Part shown: positions 1-5,701 of the stretch, one piece after another
Position numbering within the stretch: position 1 is the first letter of the stretch
Layout: each line of letters starts with the position of its first letter
Origin: Syntrophaceae bacterium UBA6109
Lineage (GTDB): Bacteria; Desulfobacterota; Syntrophia; Syntrophales; UBA6109
DNA length: 5,701 bases
Direction of reading: 5' to 3'
Assembly (NCBI GenBank): GCA_002428445.1
Contig: DIWJ01000009.1
Span: 1-5,701 of the forward strand
The notes under the pieces: model-generated
What the model saw: only the letters and a program-made list of their open reading frames with translations
What the model was told of the DNA's origin: nothing
Databases searched by the model: none
Made by a program: the position numbers and the translations under genes

Positions 1-3
1 AGA

Positions 4-22
4 GTTTTTCAACAACCTGCTA
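4..22 (-). repeat. Possible end of a dispersed intergenic repeat at the window edge
   Basis: Read on the minus strand this is TAGCAGGTTGTTGAAAAAC, and the TAG is the stop codon of the adjacent 258-residue protein. From memory, very similar strings (AGCAGGCTGTTGAAAAA-type) recur between genes and at element ends in deltaproteobacterial genomes, which is the only reason to flag it. Only one copy is visible here, so repeat status cannot be shown from this window. It shares the core GTTGAAAA with the palindrome at 821-862. It may equally be ordinary 3' flanking sequence. Confidence 0.25.
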
Positions 23-796
23 AAGCGATTTTACGTACAGCATGACGAGAAGATTGTAGTGCGTGTAGAGCTTCTTTTCGAGGTTCTTGATGGCGTCGAT
101 GTACGCCGTGACGCGCGCATCGGCGAAGGTCGTGCGGAAGAGATCGCTGTAGATCTCCGATTCCATCGCCGTGCGAATCTGCTCGAGATCGAGAACATTG
201 GACAGTCGCCCGGGATCCGAACAGTTCGTCTGCGCGCATTCCAGAAGGGTCTCGATTTTCGCGGCGTTCTCGGCGACCCGCTTTCGAATGTCCTCCAGCA
301 CAGCCTCCCGCAGCAGGGGATATTCCTTTTTCGGGTAGCCGCCGATTCGCGAGAAGTAGGGGATGAGGTGGTTGAGATAAATCAGGATGCCTTTCTTCAG
401 CAGCAGCGCATCCTTCACGATCCGCGAGAAGAGCTCGGCGGGGATCTGGAACGCCGTGAGATCGATATGCGCCCCCTCGGGAGCCACGTGGATGTAAATC
501 AGCGGCGGGGGCTCGCCTGGAGAGGGGAGGATGCGTGCGGTGCACGTCTGGCCCGGCAGCGCCGCGTCCCAGAGCGCGCTGTCGATTTTCCCCCTGGTGT
601 AAAGGGTGTCGTTCAGAAGGAAGGGGAGATGGAAGTGGATCAGATCCCCTTCGTGGATTCTCTCCCGGTTGACAACCCACTGCGGAATCGCGATTTGCGC
701 GCGGTCGGGTCCGACGTCCTGCAGGAGGTACTGAAAGGTGATCTGGTCCTCCTCCCGCGAGCCGATGAAGGGCAGAACGATCGAATTGATAAGCAT
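20..796 (-). CDS. Hypothetical protein, 258 aa, possible PilZ-like N-terminal domain
   Basis: I do not recognise this family with confidence. The ATG at 796 is preceded by a G-rich Shine-Dalgarno-like run (AAGGGGGG on the minus strand, 803-810) six bases upstream, which supports this start. Residues 1-115 alternate hydrophobic and polar residues in short stretches, as in a beta barrel. The segment LLQDVGPDRAQIAIP followed by an EGDLIHFHLP stretch recalls the D-x-S-x-x-G strand and following strands of PilZ-type domains, but a clear RxxxR c-di-GMP motif is not seen. Residues 120-258 look mostly helical, with charged amphipathic segments and a hydrophobic end (YNLLVMLYVKSL). There is no signal peptide and no convincing transmembrane helix, so it is probably cytoplasmic. 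It lies downstream of enolase on the same strand, separated from it by the palindrome at 821-862. The coding call is solid (full length, RBS, sensible composition), but the domain reading is only an inference. Confidence 0.8.
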   Translation of the reverse strand: MLINSIVLPFIGSREEDQITFQYLLQDVGPDRAQIAIPQWVVNRERIHEGDLIHFHLPFLLNDTLYTRGKIDSALWDAALPGQTCTARILPSPGEPPPLIYIHVAPEGAHIDLTAFQIPAELFSRIVKDALLLKKGILIYLNHLIPYFSRIGGYPKKEYPLLREAVLEDIRKRVAENAAKIETLLECAQTNCSDPGRLSNVLDLEQIRTAMESEIYSDLFRTTFADARVTAYIDAIKNLEKKLYTHYNLLVMLYVKSL

Positions 797-820
797 GGCT
801 GTCCCCCCTTCATGACGAGA

Positions 821-862
821 AAGTTGAAAAGGTTATGCCCCCGGGCATAACCTTTTCAACTT
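821..862. repeat. Perfect 20-bp inverted repeat (palindrome) between eno and the 258-aa gene
   Basis: The left arm AAGTTGAAAAGGTTATGCCC (821-840) is the exact reverse complement of 843-862, with only CC between the arms. As RNA it would form a hairpin of about 19 bp once the tight tip opens. On the minus strand it begins 27 bases after the enolase stop and ends 24 bases before the start codon of the next gene. The base of the stem is A/U-rich (AAGTTGAAAA against TTTTCAACTT), so it could act as an intrinsic terminator for eno. No separate U-tract follows it, however, only TTTCTC. Alternatives are a symmetric operator, a dispersed palindromic repeat, or the core of a small mobile repeat. A weak promoter-like pair (TTGAAA, 16 nt, CATAAC) can be read inside it towards the downstream gene. 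The structure is certain and the role is not. Confidence 0.9.
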
Positions 863-888
863 GGATGGCCGTTGAGAGAAGCCGCAAT

Positions 889-2196
<1,308 letters not shown>

Positions 2197-2234
2197 TTAG
2201 ATGAGAAAAATGAAAAGACAATGCATACCATGAA

Positions 2235-2262
2235 CTCCGGAGGCGGCGGACCGCTTCCGGAG
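2235..2262 (-). terminator. GC-rich hairpin directly after the pilT-like stop codon; possible terminator or processing stem
   Basis: On the minus strand CTCCGGA ... TCCGGAG forms a 7-bp outer stem. An A-C mismatch separates it from a further 4 bp, and the loop is four bases (TCCG). It begins one base after the TAA of the pilT-like gene (2264-2266). No uridine run follows at once (TTCATGG); T-rich sequence appears only about 15-20 bases later. It is therefore not a standard intrinsic terminator and may instead protect the 3' end or partly attenuate transcription into eno. Confidence 0.35.
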
Positions 2263-2263
2263 A

Positions 2264-3532
2264 TTACTTCCCGACTTTGTCGTTCCCGGTCCCCGTCTCT
2301 TCGTCCCCGCTGAATTGCGCGATCAGGTCTTTGAGATCCACGTCGTCCTCGAGGACGACGTACTGGGGTTCGCCGTCTTCGCTCTTGGCCGCCGCCTGGG
2401 CATCGCGCTTCAGGTCGTCTTCGACGGAGGTCATGTAGACGATGTCCTGGACGGCGAGGGGGTCGATCAAGGTTGACTTGAAATCGGGCTCTTTCGCCGT
2501 CTCGGACAGCATCCCGAAGGTCTTGTGGGGATGAACGAAGGAGGTCCGGGCGTTGATGAATTCCCGTTCGTAGAGTTCGAGCGAGAACATGCCCTCGCTG
2601 CGGTTCGTCTGCATGATGGTTTCCAGCTGGGCGAGCTTGTTGTCGCGGATGCTGCTTTTCACGGAAGGCGTATCCCTCAGGATGGCCAGCACCGGAACAC
2701 GGAAACCGGCCCTTTCGATAAAGGTCAGCTGCTGAACGATGAGCCACGAAAGGGCGGAGGCGAACTGGTAACGGATCACGTCCTGGTTCTCGCCGGACAC
2801 GGAGTTGTTGATGCGGTAGATGGCGTCTTCGGCGTCGGTCGCGTGGAGCGTCGCGAAGACGAGGTGGCCGGATTCGGCGGCGTTGAGGGTGAGGCGGATC
2901 GTGTCCGGCTCCCGCAACTCGCCGACGAAGATGACGTCGGGGTTTTCCCGCAGGACGTCGAGGAGCCCCTGCTTGAAGGAGGGCACATGGATGCCGACCT
3001 CCCGCTGCTCGATGAAGGCCTTCTTCGGCTGAAACCGGTACTCGATCGGGTCTTCGATGGTGATGATGTGGACCGGCCGGCTGCGGTTGATCTCCTCGAT
3101 GATGGCCCCGACGGTTGTCGACTTGCCGGAGCCCGTGCTTCCGCAGACAAGGATCAGGCCGGCCCGGAGGTCCTTGATCGTCGCCAGCGAGGGGTGCAGG
3201 TTGAGGCCGGCCATCTCCGGAATGGTCTCGGGCAGGAGCCGGATCGCCAGGCTCAGCCCGCGGGTCGTATAGAAGATGTTGACGCGGATCCGCACCTGGT
3301 TGACGGACAGGGCCAGATCGACGGACCAGCGCTTCCTGAGCGTGTGCAGCTGCCGTTCGCTGAGGACTTCCCTGACCATGACGTCGATCTCGGCCGGCGT
3401 CCATTTGATGTTCTTGTCGAAGTGGATGATGCCGTCGCGGCGGAAGATGAGCGGATGCCCGCCCGAGATGTGGATATCGGAAAAGCGGTTCTTGATCGAG
3501 GCCGTGATCAGGTCCGCAAAGCGCTTGTTCAT
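2264..3532 (-). CDS. PilT/PilU-like type IV pilus retraction ATPase
   Basis: This is a cytoplasmic hexameric ATPase of the GspE/PilT secretion superfamily, whose PilT members power pilus retraction and twitching motility. Numbering from the ATG at 3532 gives 422 residues. The N-terminal PAS-like domain carries FSDIHISGG (17-25), matching the PilT ASDLHLS signature. Walker A GSTGSGKST is at 131-139, the Asp box TIEDPIEY at 158-165, Walker B NPDVIFVGELRE at 198-209 with catalytic E205, and the His box GHLVFATLHATDAEDAI at 222-238. The PilT C-terminal AIRNLIRE motif appears as a diverged SVKSSIRD near 290-297. There is no GspE/PilB-type zinc tetracysteine motif, which argues for PilT or PilU over PilB. 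At 422 aa it is longer than typical PilT (about 345-370) because of an acidic tail of some 55 residues. An in-frame GTG at 3607 would add 25 Arg/Pro-rich residues, but it has no Shine-Dalgarno and would lie only 9 bases from the predicted transcript start. The ATG at 3532 has only a weak GAGGA about 11 bases upstream. No other pil gene is visible nearby. Confidence 0.92.
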   Translation of the reverse strand: MNKRFADLITASIKNRFSDIHISGGHPLIFRRDGIIHFDKNIKWTPAEIDVMVREVLSERQLHTLRKRWSVDLALSVNQVRIRVNIFYTTRGLSLAIRLLPETIPEMAGLNLHPSLATIKDLRAGLILVCGSTGSGKSTTVGAIIEEINRSRPVHIITIEDPIEYRFQPKKAFIEQREVGIHVPSFKQGLLDVLRENPDVIFVGELREPDTIRLTLNAAESGHLVFATLHATDAEDAIYRINNSVSGENQDVIRYQFASALSWLIVQQLTFIERAGFRVPVLAILRDTPSVKSSIRDNKLAQLETIMQTNRSEGMFSLELYEREFINARTSFVHPHKTFGMLSETAKEPDFKSTLIDPLAVQDIVYMTSVEDDLKRDAQAAAKSEDGEPQYVVLEDDVDLKDLIAQFSGDEETGTGNDKVGK

Positions 3533-3622
3533 GTCTGCCAGAGTCCTCTTCCGCGGGAAAGAATCCGCCGGTCCCGGAGAGCGGCGGCGCTGAGCCGTCC
3601 AGGCCACCGCGCCTGCCGGGCA

Positions 3623-3651
3623 ACAATAGGATTCCGCCGCCCGCCTGTCAA
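3623..3651 (-). promoter_or_regulatory. Sigma70-like promoter of the pilT-like gene
   Basis: On the minus strand there is a consensus -35 TTGACA (3651-3646), a 17-base spacer, and TATTGT as -10 (3628-3623). A T-rich stretch lies upstream of the -35. The predicted start near 3616 gives a leader of about 84 bases to the ATG at 3532. This favours that ATG over the upstream GTG at 3607, which would have a 9-base leader. Confidence 0.75.
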
Positions 3652-3712
3652 GGGAAAAACGGGCGGAACGGGCCGGTTCCCGCTGCCCCGGGGGGCCGCC
3701 GCGGTCTTTGCC

Positions 3713-3741
3713 TTGATTCCGGCCGGAAACTCATGTACGAT
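3713..3741 (+). promoter_or_regulatory. Sigma70-like promoter of the ttcA-smpB unit
   Basis: A TTGATT -35 (3713-3718) is separated by 17 bases from TACGAT (3736-3741). A start near 3748 would leave a leader of about 23 bases containing the GGAAGGG Shine-Dalgarno before the ATG at 3771. It points away from the pilT promoter; the two -35 boxes are about 60 bases apart. The rest of the 238-base intergenic region (3533-3770) is GC-rich sequence and I see no further gene in it. Confidence 0.65.
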
Positions 3742-3770
3742 CGACGCTTCCTGCATTGGGGGAAGGGAAT

Positions 3771-4538
3771 ATGGAACGGCCGCGGCCGACAAAACTCTAC
3801 CATCATCTGAAGAAGTGGCTCGAAAAGGCGGTCATGGATTACGGCATGATCGCGGCGGGCGACCGCGTCCTCGTCGGGGTCTCCGGAGGGGCCGACAGCC
3901 TGGCGCTCCTGGACCTCCTGGATACGCCGATGGTCTTCACACCCCCGTTCGAGCTGTTCGCGGTGCACGTGGACCTGGGCTTCGATCCCGAATGCGCCGA
4001 TGCCGCGCGCCTGGAAGAGTACCTGGGCGAGGGCGGCTACCGCCATATTGTCGCGCGCACCGACATCGGCCCCCTTGCCCACGGACCGGTCAACAGGAAG
4101 AACCCCTGTTTCCTCTGCTCCCGTCTCCGGCGGAAGCGGATCTTCGAGGCCGCGGAGGAGCTGGGCTGCAACCGCGTCGCGCTGGCACACCACCGCGACG
4201 ACATCATCGAAACGGTGCTTCTGAACATGTTCTACGCCCGCGAGATCAGCACGATGGTCCCGAACCAGTCCATCTTCGGCGGAAAGCTCTCCATCATCCG
4301 CCCGCTGGCCTATATCCGCGAGCCGCTCCTGAAGAAGTACGCGAAGGAACGGGGCTTCCCGGCGGTTGCGAACCGCTGCCCCACGAGCGGCACATCCAGG
4401 CGCCGTTACATCAAGGAACTCCTGGACCGGCTCGAGGGAGACAACCGCGACGTCCGGGACAACATCTTTCGCGCCCTGGGCCGCGTGAAGCCGGACTACC
4501 TGCTCGCGGCCGGACGCGCCGGCAGGGGAGGGACCTGA
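3771..4538 (+). CDS. ttcA: TtcA-type tRNA 2-thiocytidine(32) synthetase
   Basis: TtcA is an ATP- and Fe-S-cluster-dependent enzyme that adds sulfur to cytidine 32 in the anticodon loop of certain tRNAs. From the ATG at 3771 the protein has 255 residues. The PP-loop SGGADS is at 38-43, after VLVGV. The family signature [10 protein letters not shown] gives C113 and C116, and a third cysteine C203 (NRCPTSG) corresponds to the third cluster ligand of E. coli Ttc[10 protein letters not shown] follows at 140-148, then LLNMFY and [10 protein letters not shown], all characteristic of TtcA and absent from TilS. It is shorter than E. coli TtcA (311 aa), with little N- and C-terminal extension. An in-frame TTG at 3756 would overlap the Shine-Dalgarno GGAAGGG, so the ATG is preferred. 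The stop is one base before the smpB ATG, and the smpB ribosome binding site lies inside this gene. A broader TtcA-like paralogue with another tRNA target is possible. Confidence 0.88.
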   Translation: MERPRPTKLYHHLKKWLEKAVMDYGMIAAGDRVLVGVSGGADSLALLDLLDTPMVFTPPFELFAVHVDLGFDPECADAARLEEYLGEGGYRHIVARTDIGPLAHGPVNRKNPCFLCSRLRRKRIFEAAEELGCNRVALAHHRDDIIETVLLNMFYAREISTMVPNQSIFGGKLSIIRPLAYIREPLLKKYAKERGFPAVANRCPTSGTSRRRYIKELLDRLEGDNRDVRDNIFRALGRVKPDYLLAAGRAGRGGT

Positions 4539-4539
4539 G

Positions 4540-5013
4540 ATGGCCAAGTCGGAAGGCGGCGAAAAGGTCCTCTGCACCAACAAGGCGGCAAGGCGCGACT
4601 ATGCCATCGGGGATACCTACGAGGCGGGGATCGTCCTCGTGGGGACGGAGGTCAAGGCGCTCCGGGAGGGGAAGGCGGATCTGAAAGACAGCTACGCCCG
4701 CGTGGAGGAAGAGGAGGTCTTCCTCCACGAACTGAACATCAGTCCCTACACCTTCGGGAACCGGGCCAACCACAACCCGATGCGCGTCCGCAAGCTCCTC
4801 CTCCACAAACGCGAAATCAAGAGGCTCTACGGGAAGTCACGCGAGAGGGGATTCACGCTCATCCCCCTGCGCATGTACTTCAAACGGGGGAAGATCAAGG
4901 TCGAACTCGGCATCGCCCGGGGGAAGAAGTACGTGGACCGGCGGGATGAGATCAAGCGCCGCGAGGACGAGCGCGACATGGAAAGGGCGCTCCGGGGGAG
5001 AAACCGGGGCTGA
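4540..5013 (+). CDS. smpB: SsrA-binding protein SmpB
   Basis: SmpB binds tmRNA and brings it to ribosomes stalled on truncated messages, so that the nascent chain is tagged for proteolysis and the ribosome freed. The 157-residue length is normal. Family landmarks are NKAARRDY at 14-21, [19 protein letters not shown] at 35-53, [12 protein letters not shown] at 63-74, and [13 protein letters not shown] at 78-90. The basic C-terminal tail [19 protein letters not shown] (128-146) is the part that enters the empty mRNA channel. The start is fixed by GGGGAGGG about 7 bases upstream, inside the end of ttcA, so translational coupling with ttcA is likely. The partner RNA gene ssrA starts at 5636 on the same strand, beyond the opposing rnk-like gene. 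I see no clear intrinsic terminator in the 38 bases between this stop and the convergent rnk stop. Confidence 0.98.
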   Translation: MAKSEGGEKVLCTNKAARRDYAIGDTYEAGIVLVGTEVKALREGKADLKDSYARVEEEEVFLHELNISPYTFGNRANHNPMRVRKLLLHKREIKRLYGKSRERGFTLIPLRMYFKRGKIKVELGIARGKKYVDRRDEIKRREDERDMERALRGRNRG

Positions 5014-5051
5014 AAAGGCCGTTCTGTGCCTGAGCCGCGCCCGGCCGCACG

Positions 5052-5468
5052 TCAGCGGTCAAAATGCCCGGCTGCTTCGGGCTGGTAGAGAACCTCCTGG
5101 ATCTTTAAACGTCTCGTACCGGAGGGAACCGGCCATTCTATGATATTCCCGACGCCATACCCGATCAGCGCCGTGCCGATCGGGGCGAGAATCGAGATCT
5201 TGCCCTCCCCGATGTCCGCTTCAATGGGAAAAACGAGTGTGTAGGTCAGCTCCTCCCCCGATGCGAGATCCTGAAGCCGGACAGCGGAATTCATGGTGAT
5301 AACGTCTTTCGGAACTTCTTTGGACTCGACCACCTTCGCCCGGTCCAGTTCCTTCTCCAGGCTGTCCAGGTTCGCAGTCGGTTTGGCCGTGTTCTCCCTG
5401 ACGCCGTCGATCAAGTTCCGCAACTTCTCCATATCCGGTTTTGTGATGTAAATGATTCGCTGTGCCAT
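5052..5468 (-). CDS. rnk: Rnk-like GreA/GreB-fold protein (nucleoside diphosphate kinase regulator family)
   Basis: The 138-residue protein matches the architecture of E. coli Rnk (136 aa): a short N-terminal helical region and a GreA/GreB-type C-terminal domain. Key stretches are ELDRAKVVESKEVPKDVITMNS (40-61, parallel to ELDRAQ...MPHDVVTMNS in E. coli), ISILAPIGTALIGYGVG (91-107) and the ending VLYQPEAAG (126-134), nearly identical to E. coli LEYQPEAAG. Rnk binds RNA polymerase near the secondary channel but has a short coiled coil and no GreA-like transcript cleavage activity. In enterics it also affects nucleoside diphosphate kinase levels. The ATG at 5468 is chosen because AAGGA (5476-5480) lies 7 bases upstream; a GTG at 5498 would add ten residues without a better site. 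The gene is convergent with smpB and divergent from ssrA. The only promoter candidate upstream (TTGCAA, 19 nt, GATGAT) is weak. Confidence 0.9.
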   Translation of the reverse strand: MAQRIIYITKPDMEKLRNLIDGVRENTAKPTANLDSLEKELDRAKVVESKEVPKDVITMNSAVRLQDLASGEELTYTLVFPIEADIGEGKISILAPIGTALIGYGVGNIIEWPVPSGTRRLKIQEVLYQPEAAGHFDR

Positions 5469-5579
5469 GGCGGCTTCCTTTCGTTTTTGCATTAACACCT
5501 ATCATCTGGCATGTATTGGGTTTTTTTGCAACCGGGAAAGACGCGGACCGGCCGGAAAGGACGGCGGTGTTCAAATAGC

Positions 5580-5608
5580 TTGACGATCCGGACGGCAGCG
5601 CATATATT
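5580..5608 (+). promoter_or_regulatory. Strong sigma70-like promoter of ssrA
   Basis: TTGACG (5580-5585), a 17-base spacer and TATATT (5603-5608) give a near-consensus promoter. The predicted start near 5615 lies about 20 bases before the mature tmRNA 5' end at 5636. This fits a short leader removed by RNase P. It shows that ssrA is transcribed independently of smpB. Confidence 0.82.
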
Positions 5609-5635
5609 AGGCCGCAAGTCATTCCTGTCTATTGT

Positions 5636-5701
5636 GGGGGCGCCACGGTTTCGACGGGGATAATTGAAGTTGCAGAAGCGTGCCGAGGTTCCTACAGGCC
5701 T
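5636..5701 (+). ncRNA. ssrA: tmRNA (ssrA), 5' part, cut by the window end
   Basis: tmRNA acts as both tRNA-Ala and messenger in trans-translation with SmpB. The sequence begins GGGGGCG, a typical 5' acceptor strand, followed by GGTTTCGACGGGG (the conserved D-loop-like region of all one-piece tmRNAs) and then GTGCCGAGG at the start of helix 2 and pseudoknot 1. Only 66 of an expected 350-odd bases are inside the window. The tag reading frame, remaining pseudoknots and 3' CCA end therefore lie beyond 5701 and cannot be checked. The 5' end at 5636 is set by aligning the acceptor strand with remembered tmRNAs and may be off by one base. It is on the same strand as smpB, with the rnk-like gene lying antisense between them. 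Confidence 0.95.

Noticed and set aside
59..850. Plus-strand open frame of 263 codons opposite the unknown 258-aa gene
   Set aside because: The minus-strand gene has a G-rich RBS, a normal stop and a more protein-like composition. The plus-strand frame runs through the palindrome and has no RBS.
3533..3607. Upstream GTG start giving a 447-residue PilT-like protein
   Set aside because: The extra 25 residues are Arg/Pro-rich and unlike any PilT N-terminus. There is no Shine-Dalgarno, and the predicted transcript start is only 9 bases away.
2525..4684. Plus-strand open frame of 719 codons spanning the pilT antisense, the intergenic region and ttcA
   Set aside because: It crosses three unrelated regions, overlaps ttcA out of frame and shows no motif. 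The real genes there have RBSs, promoters and conserved residues.
5062..5083. Hairpin with a short T-run at the 3' end of rnk (minus strand GCCCG...CGGGC then ATTTTG)
   Set aside because: It lies inside the last coding codons of rnk, has only about 5 base pairs with a 7-base loop, and is followed by just four T residues, so a terminator call is not supported.
5052..5468. Annotation of the rnk-like gene as GreA or GreB
   Set aside because: The N-terminal part is too short for the long Gre coiled coil, and the DVVTMNS- and YQPEAAG-like stretches match Rnk specifically.
5514..5531. T-tract GGGTTTTTTTGCAA as a terminator for something upstream on the plus strand
   Set aside because: There is no stem before the T-run and no plus-strand gene ending nearby. 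It is better seen as an A-tract upstream of rnk.

Overview
This is GC-rich bacterial chromosome carrying conserved housekeeping genes. Gene content suggests a Gram-negative proteobacterial or Desulfobacterota ('deltaproteobacterial') chromosome: it has a PilT-type ATPase, a TtcA-type tRNA thiolase, an Rnk-type GreA/GreB-fold protein, and a one-piece tmRNA whose 5' end resembles those I remember from Geobacter- and Syntrophus-type organisms. The taxonomic call is an inference from memory of these families and has not been tested by a search. I see no transposase, phage gene, CRISPR array or toxin-antitoxin pair.

Layout, left part (minus strand, 1-3651). Reading in the direction of transcription, a strong sigma70-like promoter (3651-3623) precedes a PilT/PilU-like type IV pilus retraction ATPase (start chosen at 3532, stop 2264). 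A GC-rich hairpin (2235-2262) sits directly after its stop. Next comes enolase (2178-889) with a textbook ribosome binding site. A perfect 20-bp inverted repeat (821-862) follows enolase. Last is a 258-residue protein of unknown function (796-20), whose N-terminal part may be a PilZ-like beta barrel and whose C-terminal part is helical.

Layout, right part (mostly plus strand, 3713-5701). A second sigma70-like promoter (3713-3741) diverges from the pilT promoter and drives a two-gene unit. The first gene is a TtcA-type tRNA 2-thiocytidine synthetase (3771-4538) and the second is smpB (4540-5013), with one base between them. An rnk-like gene (5468-5052) lies on the opposite strand, convergent with smpB. 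The window ends inside ssrA (tmRNA, from 5636), which has its own strong promoter (5580-5608).

How the genes relate: SmpB and tmRNA together make up the trans-translation machinery that rescues stalled ribosomes, and here they lie about 620 bases apart with the rnk-like gene between them. TtcA modifies tRNA and is probably co-transcribed with smpB, so the right half has a translation-quality theme. Enolase (glycolysis) and the pilus ATPase have no obvious functional link beyond sharing a strand. The least explained items are the 258-residue protein and the perfect palindrome immediately upstream of it.
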